From Clostridium sp. BJN0013 (lineage in GTDB: Bacteria > Bacillota > Clostridia > Clostridiales > Clostridiaceae), in NCBI RefSeq assembly GCF_040939125.1, contig NZ_CP162495.1, positions 3,348,001 through 3,412,000 on the forward strand: DNA of 64,000 nucleotides. Reading direction: 5' to 3'. The notes beneath the pieces were generated by a model. That model was given only the letters and a program-made list of their open reading frames with translations, was not told the origin of the DNA and made no database searches. Both the position numbers and the translations under genes were made by a program. Shown here in pieces: positions 1 through 9,124 of the stretch. The stretch's first letter is position 1. Every line of letters starts with the position of its first letter.

Positions 1-531
1 AATGTCTCCATCTTTTATGTGATGCAACTGTTCATAAGAAATAACATCTACTTCAGCATTGGATATATTCTTAGGTTTTCTGCTTACATATATAATAGAT
101 TTTGCACCCTTATCCATGCTATATCTTAGTACAGCTTTAGAAGCCCCACCCGTTCCCAATATCACTACATCTTTATTAAACACATTTATTTTATATCTTT
201 TTAAAGTCATTCCAAATCCATAATAATCTGTATTGTATGCCTTTAACTTATTATCTACAAATTGTACAGTGTTTACTGATCCTATCTTTAATGCTTCTTC
301 AGATACATAATCCATGTACTTCATAATTTTAATTTTATAAGGTATAGTTATATTTATACCCCTGCATCCCAGAATCTTTAGTGCTGCAATTGCTCCTCCT
401 AAATTCTGTGATTCTATTTCGAACAAATTATATTTACCCTGTAAATTTATTTTATTTAATATCATTTCGTGTATTAACGGAGAGAAACTATGCCCTAACT
501 TGGCACCTATAAGTCCATAAAAATTACTCAT
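1..531 (-). CDS. aroE: Shikimate dehydrogenase, 3' end cut by window edge
   Basis: This enzyme reduces 3-dehydroshikimate to shikimate with NADPH in the cytoplasmic shikimate pathway. The first 177 codons are visible and then run off the left edge. The N-terminal GAKLGHSFSPLIH segment carries the two shikimate-binding serines (S15, S17). NITIPYK gives the catalytic lysine K66, and N87 and the N100-T-D102 triplet complete the substrate site. A GTGGAS dinucleotide loop begins the NADP domain near residue 124. The start is ATG at 531, behind a weak AGGCGGTG ribosome site. It is the last visible gene of the aro operon, 31 nt after pheA. Identity is firm, but completeness cannot be judged from this window. 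Confidence 0.93.
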   Translation of the reverse strand, partial: MSNFYGLIGAKLGHSFSPLIHEMILNKINLQGKYNLFEIESQNLGGAIAALKILGCRGINITIPYKIKIMKYMDYVSEEALKIGSVNTVQFVDNKLKAYNTDYYGFGMTLKRYKINVFNKDVVILGTGGASKAVLRYSMDKGAKSIIYVSRKPKNISNAEVDVISYEQLHHIKDGDI

Positions 532-562
532 ATTAAAACACCGCCTAATTTAAAATACAATA

Positions 563-1705
563 TTAGATTATACAATCTCCTTTATACTTACCCAATAATT
601 TAAAATAAACACTTTCATTTTCTATTCCTCTTAAAGCTTCTTGAGTATTTTGCTCTAAAATATTGCCATAGAAATCAATATAGAAAAAATACTGCCATGA
701 TCTATCTACCATAGGTCTAGACTCAATTTTAGTCATGTTCAGATTGTTTTCTTCAAAATATTTAAGCACTTTATATAGACTTCCAGGTTCATGAGGCAAA
801 GTAATCAATATACTAATTTTGTTTTCATTCTTATTACATTCTTCATTTCTACTTATTATTATGAATCTGGTATAATTGTTAGTATTATAATTTATATTTT
901 CACTTAATATTTCTAAGCCATAAAGTTCAGCTGCTTTCTTACTGGCTATAGATGCCCTACTTTTATCATTTTCTTCACTTACATATTTAGCACTTCTAGC
1001 TGTATTAAGATAAGGTATGAGACGCCAGTTTTTATGTTTATCCAAAAATCTACTGCTTTGCATAAAAGCTTGACTATGGGAATAAACCTCTTTTATATCA
1101 TTAAGAGAAGCTCCTTTTACTCCCAATAAATTATGATTAACCTTAATACATTTTTCTCCTACTATATAAAATCCATAATCACGGAGTAAATCATATACCT
1201 CTAAAATTCCTCCCGTAGAAGAATTCTCGATAGGTAGCACACCATAATTTATTTTTCCATCCTTTAATCCTTGAAATACATCTTTAAAGGTGTCAAAATT
1301 TAAAGCTTCAGCTTCATGTCCGAAATAGTCAATTAGAGCCTCATGACTAAATGAAGCCAATACCCCTTGAAATCCTACTTTACATGATTTATCATATTTT
1401 TTTACATTTAAACATTCCTTATTTGTATAACATGAACTTCCAAAACTTTTCTTTTGAAAATTTCTACTTATTTTCATAATTTCTTTTAGAAAAATTTTCG
1501 TTTCTTTTTCTATGGATTTATTCTCAAGCCTTTTTAATTGAGTTTGTATTACATTTTCTTCCCGACTTTTGTCCATTATATCCATATCATTCTTTTTTTT
1601 ATACTCTGCTACTTTACAGACTATATCCATTCTTTCCTGAAAAAGCTTAATCATTTCACCATCAATCTTATCTATTTTATCTCTCAAATAATCTAAACTT
1701 TCCAA
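563..1705 (-). CDS. pheA: Bifunctional chorismate mutase / prephenate dehydratase (P-protein)
   Basis: It converts chorismate to prephenate and prephenate to phenylpyruvate, committing carbon to phenylalanine. There are three domains: an AroQ-type helical chorismate mutase (about 1-85), a prephenate dehydratase (about 109-285, with GVLPIENSSTGG at 155-166 and the catalytic TRF at 279-281), and a C-terminal ACT domain (about 297-372). The ACT domain has GSLY and ESRP (328-331), the residues known to bind phenylalanine, so feedback inhibition by Phe is expected. At 380 residues it has the usual P-protein length. It appears to start at TTG (1705), with GGAGGT six bases upstream. It lies 28 nt downstream of aroC in the operon. 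Confidence 0.95.
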   Translation of the reverse strand: MESLDYLRDKIDKIDGEMIKLFQERMDIVCKVAEYKKKNDMDIMDKSREENVIQTQLKRLENKSIEKETKIFLKEIMKISRNFQKKSFGSSCYTNKECLNVKKYDKSCKVGFQGVLASFSHEALIDYFGHEAEALNFDTFKDVFQGLKDGKINYGVLPIENSSTGGILEVYDLLRDYGFYIVGEKCIKVNHNLLGVKGASLNDIKEVYSHSQAFMQSSRFLDKHKNWRLIPYLNTARSAKYVSEENDKSRASIASKKAAELYGLEILSENINYNTNNYTRFIIISRNEECNKNENKISILITLPHEPGSLYKVLKYFEENNLNMTKIESRPMVDRSWQYFFYIDFYGNILEQNTQEALRGIENESVYFKLLGKYKGDCII

Positions 1706-1733
1706 AATACTACCTCCATAAATAATGTAAAAT

Positions 1734-2816
1734 TCAATATTCCATTAAACTCAATATTCCTATAGCCGCCACTGCTTCAACCACAGGTACAGCCCTAGGT
1801 ACAATACATGGATCATGCCTTCCTTCTATTTTTAGAAATGTATTTTGTTTTTTATTTATATCTACAGTTTTTTGGGTTTTTGATATAGAAGGAGTGGGCT
1901 TTATAGCTGTTCTAAATATAACAGGCATTCCATTTGTAATTCCCCCTAAAATTCCCCCGTTATTATTTGTGTAAGTTTTCATTATATCATCTTCTGACAG
2001 GTAATATTCATCATTAGCTTCAGAACCTTTCATAGTAGTTATGTTAAAACCCTCACCAAATTCTACCCCTTTAACTGCAGGAACAGAAAATAACAAATGT
2101 GCAATACTGCTCTCTACAGAATCGAAAAAGGGCTCTCCTATACCTGCTGGTAAATTTACTACTGCAGTTTCTATAACTCCTCCTACAGAATCTCCTTCCT
2201 CTTTTACTTTTAAAATGCACTTTTCCATCTCTTTGCCTTTTACTCCATCCAATACAGGAAATTTACTCTTTGAAAGTTTAACAATGCTCTCCTCACTTAT
2301 AGAAACAGGATTAAAATAACTTCCATCTTCAATTGTACCTATGCTTTTTATATGGCTCCCTATTAATATTCCCTTATCTTCCAGTATTTTTTTACATATG
2401 GCACCTGCAAAAACCAAAGGTGCTGTTATTCTTCCTGAAAAATGTCCTCCACCTCTATAGTCATTAAACCCTCTATACCTTACATTACCAGTAAAATCTG
2501 CATGACCAGGTCTTAAAAGACTTGCAGTTTTTTCATAATCACGAGAGCGGGTATTATTATTTAATATAATTGCTGAAAGTGGTGTACCTGTAGTTCTTCC
2601 ATTAAAATAGCCACTTAAGATATCAAATTTATCCGTTTCTCTTCTCGGGGTAGAAAGAGGACTATCTCCTGGAGCTCTTCTCTTCATTTCATTTTTTATA
2701 TATTCCATATCAATTTCAATTCCTGGTTTTAGTCCATCTATAACTATTCCTATAGCTTTTCCATGTGATTCTCCAAAAATAGATAATTTTATTTTACTTC
2801 CCCACACTCCACTCAT
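1734..2816 (-). CDS. aroC: Chorismate synthase
   Basis: It makes chorismate from EPSP by an anti-1,4 elimination that needs reduced FMN. The family signatures are present in order: GESHG near residue 15, [15 protein letters not shown] in the first quarter, RPGHADFTG with [10 protein letters not shown] (flavin and substrate site), and a C-terminal [14 protein letters not shown]. At 360 residues the length is normal. The ATG at 2816 follows AGGAGGGG at a good distance. Its first 23 bases overlap the end of aroA in another frame, which implies translational coupling. No separate flavin reductase domain is seen, so it is probably the monofunctional bacterial type. Confidence 0.96.
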   Translation of the reverse strand: MSGVWGSKIKLSIFGESHGKAIGIVIDGLKPGIEIDMEYIKNEMKRRAPGDSPLSTPRRETDKFDILSGYFNGRTTGTPLSAIILNNNTRSRDYEKTASLLRPGHADFTGNVRYRGFNDYRGGGHFSGRITAPLVFAGAICKKILEDKGILIGSHIKSIGTIEDGSYFNPVSISEESIVKLSKSKFPVLDGVKGKEMEKCILKVKEEGDSVGGVIETAVVNLPAGIGEPFFDSVESSIAHLLFSVPAVKGVEFGEGFNITTMKGSEANDEYYLSEDDIMKTYTNNNGGILGGITNGMPVIFRTAIKPTPSISKTQKTVDINKKQNTFLKIEGRHDPCIVPRAVPVVEAVAAIGILSLMEY

Positions 2817-4074
2817 CTATTTCCCCTCCTAAACTTCTAAAATCTTCCCAAAAACCCGGATAGGACTTTTTCACACATTCAGCTCCCTCTATTACTAAAG
2901 GCTCTGTACATTTTGATGACACCGCTGCCAGTGCCATGGCTATCCTATGATCTTTCCAGCTGTTAACATTTCCCCCTTTAAGCTTTTCTTTTCCATGTAT
3001 TATAAGGCAATCCTCTTCTTCTATTACTTCTGCCCCAATTTTATTCAATTCAGAAGTTATTGCCTTTAGTCTATCTGATTCTTTAATCCTAAGTCTTGCT
3101 GCATTTATAATTTCAGTAGTTCCATGGCTTACAGAAGCTAATGCTGCAAGAACAGGTACAAGATCCGGACATTGGGAAACATCAATAACAACACCTGAAG
3201 TCTTAGAAGGTTTAACCTCTATACAATTTTCCTTTTCCTCAATTTCTACTCCCATATTCTTCAGTATATGTACTATAATTCTATCTCCTTGAAGAGAATC
3301 CATATCAAGCCCCCTACATGTGATTCCCTTGCCAAGGGCACCCATAACAAGCCAAAATGCTACTTGAGAAAAATCTCCTTCTATATTACAATCTACTCCT
3401 TTATAAGTTTGATTGCCTTTAATTATAAATTCTCTATAACTGCTTCCGTCTATGTAAATTCCAAATTTATCTAGCATATCAATAGTAATATCCACATAGG
3501 ATTTAGACTCCAATTCTGTAGTTATCTCTATTTTTGAATCTCCTTCTAAAAGAGGAAGTGCAAAGAGAAGACCTGTTATAAATTGGGAGCTTACATCCCC
3601 ACTGACTTTATAATTTCCTGGTTTTAACCTTCCATTTATAGTTAAAGGCAGCTTTCCGTCCTCTGTTTTATAATAAATTTTTTGACTTTCAAATATATCG
3701 TAGTACACATTTAAAGGCCTTTCTACTAACTTTCCGTCCCCTGTAAAAGTTATTTCTTTACCTAGAGTTGCAGCCAAAGGTATTAAAAATCTTAATGTAG
3801 AGCCAGACTGAAAACAGTGTATATTAGGTTCTTTTACATATAAACTTGGATTTCCCTTTATGGTTAACGAACTACTGCCTTTTTCTATAATTACACCTAA
3901 ACTTTTTAAAGCATTACAAGTAGCTTCTATATCTTCCGAAAAATCTACATTAGTTATATTACTTATACCATTGCTCAAAGAAGCACATATTAAAGCCCTA
4001 TGGCATACACTTTTTGAAGGTGGAACCCTTACCTGGCCCTCTAATTTAGTTGGATTTATTGATATATATTTCAT
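2794..4074 (-). CDS. aroA: 3-phosphoshikimate 1-carboxyvinyltransferase (EPSP synthase)
   Basis: It transfers the enolpyruvyl group of PEP to shikimate-3-phosphate. Diagnostic residues are the N-terminal [12 protein letters not shown] (K21, S22, R27), a [12 protein letters not shown] segment, [13 protein letters not shown], the [11 protein letters not shown] signature and a late DHRIAMALA. At 426 residues it is a complete protein of family length. The ATG at 4074 is preceded by AGGGGA. It sits 40 nt after aroB and overlaps aroC by 23 nt. The N-terminal substrate loop has a serine-rich rather than GNAGT-type local sequence (FQSGSTLRF), which recalls class II EPSP synthases; that is inference from sequence only. 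Confidence 0.95.
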   Translation of the reverse strand: MKYISINPTKLEGQVRVPPSKSVCHRALICASLSNGISNITNVDFSEDIEATCNALKSLGVIIEKGSSSLTIKGNPSLYVKEPNIHCFQSGSTLRFLIPLAATLGKEITFTGDGKLVERPLNVYYDIFESQKIYYKTEDGKLPLTINGRLKPGNYKVSGDVSSQFITGLLFALPLLEGDSKIEITTELESKSYVDITIDMLDKFGIYIDGSSYREFIIKGNQTYKGVDCNIEGDFSQVAFWLVMGALGKGITCRGLDMDSLQGDRIIVHILKNMGVEIEEKENCIEVKPSKTSGVVIDVSQCPDLVPVLAALASVSHGTTEIINAARLRIKESDRLKAITSELNKIGAEVIEEEDCLIIHGKEKLKGGNVNSWKDHRIAMALAAVSSKCTEPLVIEGAECVKKSYPGFWEDFRSLGGEIDEWSVGK

Positions 4075-4114
4075 AGATTGTCCCCTTTTTATCTATTTTT
4101 AACTAAAAATTGTC

Positions 4115-5194
4115 CTATATAATATCTCCAGAAAATAGAAATTCATATACATCTGATAATTTTATTTTCATTATTTTACATTTTCCTGCTTCTTCTATAA
4201 CTATGATATTTATTTTATCTCCCGAAGACTTTTTATCGAGAGCTATAGAGTTAACAAGAGTTTGTTTATCCATATCCGGCATATCTATTGGAAGTCCATA
4301 TTTCTTCAATATACCTTTCATATAGTCATAAGTTCCTTTTTTGGTTATATTCATTTTTTCAGTCCTATTTGTTATATATGCCATACCTATAGCAACAGCT
4401 TCTCCATGACTATATTTGCCATAATCATAATATTTTTCTATGCCATGTGCCAGCGTATGACCAAAATTTAGCATCATCCTTTCTCCTAAATCTCTCTCAT
4501 CTTTTTCTACCAACTCTTTCTTTATGTTACAGCACTTATATATTATATCCTCAATATATTCTAAAATTTCATCCTTATTCTTACAGAAATCTAGTCGTTT
4601 TAAAATACCCTTATCTTTTATAAATCCGTATTTTATAACTTCCCCCATTCCATCACTGAAAAATTTATCATTTAAAGATAGAAGTACATTTGGATCTATA
4701 AATACAGCATCTGGATGATAAAAACTTCCTACCAAATTCTTACCCCAGGGTAAGTCCACAGCCACTTTTCCACCTATACTACTATCTACCTGTGCCAAAA
4801 GAGAAGTAGGTACTTGAATATAATTTATACCTCTTAAGTAAGTTGAAGCAGCAAAACCTGAAAGATCTCCCACTACTCCACCTCCTAGAGAAATTATTAT
4901 ATCTTTTCTCCTTATCTGAAATTTACACAGTTCTCCATATACCCTTTCCAGTGTAGCTAAATTTTTACTCTTTTCTCCTGGTTCTATAGATATAATTTTC
5001 ACTGTAAATCCGCTGTCTAAAAGAGACTTTTTTAATATTTTCATATACAGTTTTTCTACATTTGTATCAGTAATTATCGCTATACTTTTACCCTGATAAA
5101 TAGGTCTTAATTTTTCTCCAATGGAACTTAATACATCTTTTTTTATATATATCCTATAATTTTTTTCTTTAACATTAATATCAATAGCCTTCAT
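4115..5194 (-). CDS. aroB: 3-dehydroquinate synthase
   Basis: It cyclises DAHP to 3-dehydroquinate with NAD and a divalent metal. Visible motifs are the NAD-binding SLGGGVVGDLSGFAAS, PTSLLAQVDSSIGGKV, and the metal ligands in DGMGEVIKYG (Glu), NFGHTLAHGIE (His) and YSHGEAVAIGM (His). The reading frame can open at GTG 5203, inside the tyrA stop. I prefer ATG 5194 (359 residues), because the AAAGGA ribosome site lies 11 bases from that ATG but only two or three from the GTG. Translational coupling with tyrA is likely either way. Confidence 0.94.
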   Translation of the reverse strand: MKAIDINVKEKNYRIYIKKDVLSSIGEKLRPIYQGKSIAIITDTNVEKLYMKILKKSLLDSGFTVKIISIEPGEKSKNLATLERVYGELCKFQIRRKDIIISLGGGVVGDLSGFAASTYLRGINYIQVPTSLLAQVDSSIGGKVAVDLPWGKNLVGSFYHPDAVFIDPNVLLSLNDKFFSDGMGEVIKYGFIKDKGILKRLDFCKNKDEILEYIEDIIYKCCNIKKELVEKDERDLGERMMLNFGHTLAHGIEKYYDYGKYSHGEAVAIGMAYITNRTEKMNITKKGTYDYMKGILKKYGLPIDMPDMDKQTLVNSIALDKKSSGDKINIIVIEEAGKCKIMKIKLSDVYEFLFSGDII

Positions 5195-5199
5195 GCAAA

Positions 5200-6072
5200 T
5201 CACTGTCCTTTAACTAATTCTTTTCTTTTTGACATGGACTTTTCAAAAATACATTTCATAGTACTTACATCTTTAGTCATTATAGCTTTCTTCAATATCT
5301 CCATGCTTCTTTGAAAACTTTCTATTTCCTCTATGAGATTATCTGAATTCATAATAAATAATTCAGTCCATAATTTAGAATTAATCTGTGCTACTCTAGT
5401 AGCATCTTTAAAGCTTCCCCCGGTGAATAATTCTATATTATCTTTATAATCTTCCCTATGTGAATTCATAAGAGATACAGCTATAACATGGGGAAGTTGA
5501 CTTGTAAAAGTAACTATCCTGTCGTGCTCCTCTGGACTTACATAGGTCACATTACTACAGCCTATAGCTCTTGCCATTTTATCTATTTTCTGAAGCCCCC
5601 GGGAAGTATTTTTTCCCCCGGGAGTTATTATATAATTGGCCCCTTTAAAAATATCTTTAGATGCCCACTTTATACCCATAGATTCCTTTCCTGCCATAGG
5701 ATGTCCAGGAATAAATTCTAAATATTCAGGCAAAAATGAATTTACACTCTCTACTATATTTTGCTTTATACCGGAAGTGTCTGTTATAAGCGTGCCTTTT
5801 TTTAAATACTGTAAATTATTTTTTATGAATTCAATTGTATCTTTAGGGTAAAGGGCTATTATAACAAGATCCATTTGCTTAAGAAAATCTCCTCCACTTT
5901 CATAAACCCTATCTACAATTCCATCATTTAAAGCACTTTTTAAAGCATATTTATCCTTATCTATTCCAATAATACATTTAGGCTTCAAGTCTCTGAGAGC
6001 CATAGCATAAGAGCCTCCAATAAGTCCCATACCTACAACAGCTATATTAATATTAAAGTCACAATCTTCCAC
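5200..6072 (-). CDS. tyrA: Prephenate dehydrogenase
   Basis: It oxidatively decarboxylates prephenate to 4-hydroxyphenylpyruvate with NAD, the tyrosine branch. The N-terminus has a Rossmann fingerprint, VVGMGLIGGSYAMAL, with an acidic residue in GIDKD that favours NAD. PGHPMAGKE carries the catalytic histidine. FTSQLPHVIA and GGSFKDATRVA are typical of the helical C-terminal domain. At 290 residues it is a stand-alone enzyme: there is no mutase and no C-terminal ACT domain, so Tyr feedback is not obvious from this protein. The start is GTG 6072 with AAGGAGG eight bases upstream. It lies between aroF and aroB. Confidence 0.94.
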   Translation of the reverse strand: MEDCDFNINIAVVGMGLIGGSYAMALRDLKPKCIIGIDKDKYALKSALNDGIVDRVYESGGDFLKQMDLVIIALYPKDTIEFIKNNLQYLKKGTLITDTSGIKQNIVESVNSFLPEYLEFIPGHPMAGKESMGIKWASKDIFKGANYIITPGGKNTSRGLQKIDKMARAIGCSNVTYVSPEEHDRIVTFTSQLPHVIAVSLMNSHREDYKDNIELFTGGSFKDATRVAQINSKLWTELFIMNSDNLIEEIESFQRSMEILKKAIMTKDVSTMKCIFEKSMSKRKELVKGQ

Positions 6073-6098
6073 TTATATTTCCTCCTTCAGCATATACT

Positions 6099-7109
6099 CT
6101 ATAGTTTTATAACATCTATCATTTTATTTATGTCTTTCATAATATTTCGAAACACTTTTGGTTTTATAGATTGCTGTCCATCACATTTTGCATTGGCAGG
6201 ATCATTATGAACTTCAATCATAAGTCCATCTGCACCTACCGCCACTGCGGCCTTTGCAAGGGGTTCTACCATCCACCAAAGTCCTGCAGCATGACTTGGA
6301 TCAACTATTATAGGAAGGTGACTTAATTTTTTTATAGCAGGAATAGCACTTAAGTCTAAAGTATTTCTAGTATAGGTTTCAAAAGTTCTTATTCCTCTCT
6401 CACAGAGTATTACATTTTCATTTCCCTCAGACATTATATATTCTGCAGACATTAAAAGTTCTTCAATTGTAGAAGACAATCCCCTTTTTAAAAGAATCGG
6501 CTTTTTAGTTTTTCCTAGTTGTTTTAAGAGTTCAAAATTCTGCATATTTCTTGCACCTACTTGTATTACATCTACATCTTCTACAAACTTATCTATCATA
6601 TCTTCAGACATAATTTCTGTAACTATGGGAAGTCCTGTTTCCTGCCTTGCTATTTTTAAGAGTTCCAATCCTTCGTTTCCAAGTCCTTGAAAGCTGTAAG
6701 GTGATGTCCTTGGCTTGAAAGCACCTCCTCTTAAAAATTTAGCACCGCTTTCTTTTACATCCTTTGCAATTTCCACTATTTGTTCTTCACTTTCTACAGA
6801 GCAAGGGCCTGCTATAACTGCCAGTTTTTCTCCACCTATAGATGCATCTTTTACCTTAATTACAGTATCTTCTGGATGAAACAATCTGTTAACTAATTTG
6901 TAAGGTTGTTGAACCTTTTCTACATTTTCTACAAACTCATTGGCTCTTATTTTACTTGCATCAACTTTTGTAGTATCCCCAATCAGTCCCATTATACAAT
7001 ATTCTTTTCCCTGTATTACATTTATAGAAACATTATTTTCTGATTCAATTTTTTGTTTTAATATGATTATTTCTTCTGTCGGTGTTTTTGGACTCATAAT
7101 TACTATCAT
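6099..7109 (-). CDS. aroF: 3-deoxy-7-phosphoheptulonate synthase (DAHP synthase, type I-beta with regulatory N-domain)
   Basis: This is the first enzyme of the shikimate pathway, condensing PEP and erythrose-4-phosphate. Residues 1-75 form a ferredoxin-like domain (MIVIMSPKTPTEE to the IRANEFVENV region) of the kind that in Thermotoga-type enzymes mediates Phe/Tyr feedback. The barrel follows, with AGPCSVES, FKPRTSPYSFQGLG, GARNMQNFELL, LLKRG and VDPSHAAG. At 336 residues the length fits that class. It is the first structural gene of the operon. AAGGAGGAAC precedes ATG 7109, and the leader ORF and terminator at 7193-7426 lie just upstream. Confidence 0.95.
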   Translation of the reverse strand: MIVIMSPKTPTEEIIILKQKIESENNVSINVIQGKEYCIMGLIGDTTKVDASKIRANEFVENVEKVQQPYKLVNRLFHPEDTVIKVKDASIGGEKLAVIAGPCSVESEEQIVEIAKDVKESGAKFLRGGAFKPRTSPYSFQGLGNEGLELLKIARQETGLPIVTEIMSEDMIDKFVEDVDVIQVGARNMQNFELLKQLGKTKKPILLKRGLSSTIEELLMSAEYIMSEGNENVILCERGIRTFETYTRNTLDLSAIPAIKKLSHLPIIVDPSHAAGLWWMVEPLAKAAVAVGADGLMIEVHNDPANAKCDGQQSIKPKVFRNIMKDINKMIDVIKL

Positions 7110-7151
7110 CTCAGTTCCTCCTTAAATTTTTGAACACTTTAAAATTATAGG

Positions 7152-7180
7152 ATAACTTCTATGCTAGCTTTAGAAGTTAT
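7152..7180 (-). other. Hairpin between the attenuator terminator and aroF
   Basis: A 10-bp perfect inverted repeat (ATAACTTCTA and TAGAAGTTAT) has a 9-base loop containing GCTAGC. It lies in the aroF leader RNA after the terminator and about 30 bases before the ribosome site. It has no T-run. It may be an mRNA 5' stabilising stem or part of an alternative structure; the function is unknown. Confidence 0.5.
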
Positions 7181-7187
7181 TTTTAAA

Positions 7188-7218
7188 ATAAAAAACAAGG
7201 CTCTAATGAGCCTTGTTT
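7188..7218 (-). terminator. Rho-independent terminator in the aro operon leader (attenuator)
   Basis: There is an 11-bp perfect stem, AAACAAGGCTC pairing with GAGCCTTGTTT, with a four-base loop. On the minus strand it is followed by a run of six T and then ATTTT. On the plus strand no T-run follows, so it acts on minus-strand transcripts. It lies 56 nt after the aromatic leader ORF and about 80 nt before aroF, with no complete gene upstream other than the leader. That placement is what is expected of a transcription attenuator. Confidence 0.85.
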
Positions 7219-7273
7219 GAATTAACTAAATACACACTGTATATAAAATTTATTTAATCATGCATTTTTATAA

Positions 7274-7426
7274 TTATCCTAACTCATCAGAAGGAGATTT
7301 TAATTTTTTAGGGAAGCAAACATAACCAGCGCTAAAATAAAAATAGCCCCAGCTAAAAGTAAAGTTAAAATAATATGAATTATTATTTACTACTGCTTCT
7401 TTTTCCCTTCCAATGATATTTTCCAT
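7274..7426 (-). CDS. Aromatic-residue-rich leader peptide of the aro operon
   Basis: A 50-residue ORF begins at ATG 7426 after GGAGGT (TAGGTGCA spacing) and ends at TAA 7274. Residues 18-38 hold five Tyr, six Phe and one Trp in 21 positions (YYFNFTFSWGYFYF is the core). It lies about 120 nt into the transcript predicted from the promoter at 7553-7580, ahead of a terminator and then aroF. By analogy with pheL and pheST leaders, a ribosome stalling at Phe/Tyr codons when charged tRNA is scarce would favour read-through. An AGGGAA/TTCCCT pairing brackets the aromatic codons. No clean antiterminator was visible by eye. It could instead be a small membrane-associated protein. The ORF itself is clear; the regulatory role is inferred. 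Confidence 0.75.
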   Translation of the reverse strand: MENIIGREKEAVVNNNSYYFNFTFSWGYFYFSAGYVCFPKKLKSPSDELG

Positions 7427-7552
7427 TGCACCTAACCTCCATAAACAATTACCATTACAATAAGTTTATAAAACATCTAAAAAACACTTAAACAAAACAT
7501 TCACAAGAGTTTTAATTTAATCCTGTAAAGTGATATATTCTATTTGTTCTTA

Positions 7553-7580
7553 ATTATAACATTTTTTATCTCTATGTCAA
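7553..7580 (-). promoter_or_regulatory. Consensus sigma-A promoter of the aro operon
   Basis: On the minus strand TTGACA (7580-7575) is separated by 16 bp from TATAAT (7558-7553), with an extended TGt in front of the -10. Transcription should start near 7546. This gives a leader of about 435 nt that contains the aromatic peptide ORF and the terminator before aroF. Confidence 0.85.
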
Positions 7581-7593
7581 CAGTAAATTTTTA

Positions 7594-7641
7594 TATTTTG
7601 TAATTTTATAAAAATACAATTTTTTATAAAATTACAAAATA
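7594..7641. repeat. Perfect 21-bp-arm inverted repeat between divergent promoters
   Basis: The arms at 7594-7614 and 7621-7641 are exact reverse complements (each is TATTTTGTAATTTTATAAAAA or its complement), with a six-base loop. It lies 13 bp upstream of the aro promoter -35 and about 150 bp upstream of the CHAP gene on the other strand. It could be an operator, an A/T-rich UP-like element or a hairpin terminator remnant. Confidence 0.75.
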
Positions 7642-7689
7642 AATTAAAAAAATTTCAACTATAACATGGAATAATATAAAAAAAAATGG

Positions 7690-7695
7690 TATAAT
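7690..7695 (+). promoter_or_regulatory. Probable -10 element for the CHAP hydrolase gene
   Basis: TATAAT preceded by TGG forms an extended -10. The -35 region 17 bp upstream (TGGAAT) is poor. The predicted start near 7702 leaves a 5' UTR of about 95 nt ahead of the AGGGGG ribosome site. Confidence 0.5.
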
Positions 7696-7797
7696 TACAT
7701 TAAATGTTCTTTGTTAAACTACGATAATTATTAAAAGTTTATCTATTTATTAAATTTTATTTTAGTTTATATTATATTTTTCAGGGGGTACACAAGC

Positions 7798-9111
7798 ATG
7801 AATAGATCTAAAAAACTAGTATTTGCTTTTTTTATTTCAACAGCTATCATGAGTAGCAAGAATGTAGTAAATACTGTACATGCTGCTGGAGATTTACCAA
7901 ATATACAAAGCAGTGCATATACTGCATCTGGAAATATATTTGCCAAATGTGGATATACAGGTCAATGCACCTGGTTTACTTATGGACGTGTTCTTGAAAA
8001 ATTGGGAATTGCACTTCCTTCAGAATTTTATGGTAATGCAGTGGATTGGTGGTATGTTAATGCTAAAGATAACGTATACTCCTATGGTTCAGAACCAAAG
8101 GCAAATTCCATAATTGTATGGGGAGGTGGCTCCGTAGGTTATGGACATGTTGGATTTGTGGAAAAAGTAGATGGAGATACTATATATTTTAACGAAGGTA
8201 ACTTTAGTGTAAGAGGAAGCTATGATGGAAATGTAAAAACTATTTCAAAAGAAGCTATAAAGAACAGAGGAAATTTATATCTTAAAGGATACATATATGT
8301 AGGTGAAGGTACTACATCTTCCGGTTCTAATTCTAATCAAAGCAGCGGTTCTCCTACAAATACATACCAACCTGTAAGTAATGGTACTTACCAAAGTGGA
8401 GTGGTAAATATATCAAATAGTAGTTCAGTTTTAAATATAAGAAATGGAGCAGGTACTTCTTTTTCAATATTAAACTATTTAAAAAAAGGAGAAACAGTTC
8501 AAATAGTAGGGACTGTTGGTGATTGGTATAAAATCAAATTAAATTCTTCTTACGGATACGTTAGTTCTAATTATATAAGTTTAGGTACCAGTACTACTAA
8601 CAATGCAAGTCAACAGCTTTCTTCTAACTCATCAACACAGACTTCTGGGAGCAGTACTTCTATAAGTTCAGGATATGTTAAATTAAGCACTGCCTCTTCT
8701 ACATTAAACTTGAGAAGTGCACCTCAGGGCAATATAATATCTTCCCTTCCTAACGGGACAGCTGTAAATATTTTAGAATCCAATGGAAGCTGGTATAAAG
8801 TATCTGTAAATGGTACTACAGGATATGTATATTCAAGTTATATAAGCACTTCACAAACTGTAACTACATCTAATATGGCAGCTACAAATACCTCTACAAG
8901 CCAATCATCAACTAGCAGCCAAACTGGAACGGTAACTTTAAGTAACAGTTCTTCTGTATTAAATTTGAGAAATAATCCTTGGACAGGCCGTGTCCTTACT
9001 ACACTACATAATGGAAGTAATGTTACAATTTTAGGTACTGAAGGTCAATGGTATAAAGTACAATGGGGCTCTACAGTTGGATATGTCCATTCAGACTATA
9101 TCAAAATATAA
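7798..9111 (+). CDS. Secreted CHAP-domain cell wall hydrolase with three SH3b repeats
   Basis: This is a predicted exported peptidoglycan amidase or endopeptidase. A signal peptide (basic start, hydrophobic core, probable cleavage after TVHAA near residue 30) is followed by a CHAP domain with nucleophile C57 in GQCTWFTYG and H117 in GYGHVGFVEKV. Three bacterial SH3 wall-binding domains follow at about 201-258, 291-348 and 377-437, each with the SSxLNxR and GWYKVxxxxxxGYVxxxYI patterns. They are joined by Ser/Thr/Gln-rich linkers. At 437 residues it is monocistronic, with its own terminator. The family includes autolysins and cell-separation enzymes; the exact bond cut cannot be told. Confidence 0.88.
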   Translation: MNRSKKLVFAFFISTAIMSSKNVVNTVHAAGDLPNIQSSAYTASGNIFAKCGYTGQCTWFTYGRVLEKLGIALPSEFYGNAVDWWYVNAKDNVYSYGSEPKANSIIVWGGGSVGYGHVGFVEKVDGDTIYFNEGNFSVRGSYDGNVKTISKEAIKNRGNLYLKGYIYVGEGTTSSGSNSNQSSGSPTNTYQPVSNGTYQSGVVNISNSSSVLNIRNGAGTSFSILNYLKKGETVQIVGTVGDWYKIKLNSSYGYVSSNYISLGTSTTNNASQQLSSNSSTQTSGSSTSISSGYVKLSTASSTLNLRSAPQGNIISSLPNGTAVNILESNGSWYKVSVNGTTGYVYSSYISTSQTVTTSNMAATNTSTSQSSTSSQTGTVTLSNSSSVLNLRNNPWTGRVLTTLHNGSNVTILGTEGQWYKVQWGSTVGYVHSDYIKI

Positions 9112-9124
9112 TATTATTTTGATT

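Noticed and set aside
7110-7427. T-box or TRAP-type control of aroF
   Set aside because: I find no T-box core and no spaced GAG/UAG triplets; the leader peptide plus terminator explains the region better.
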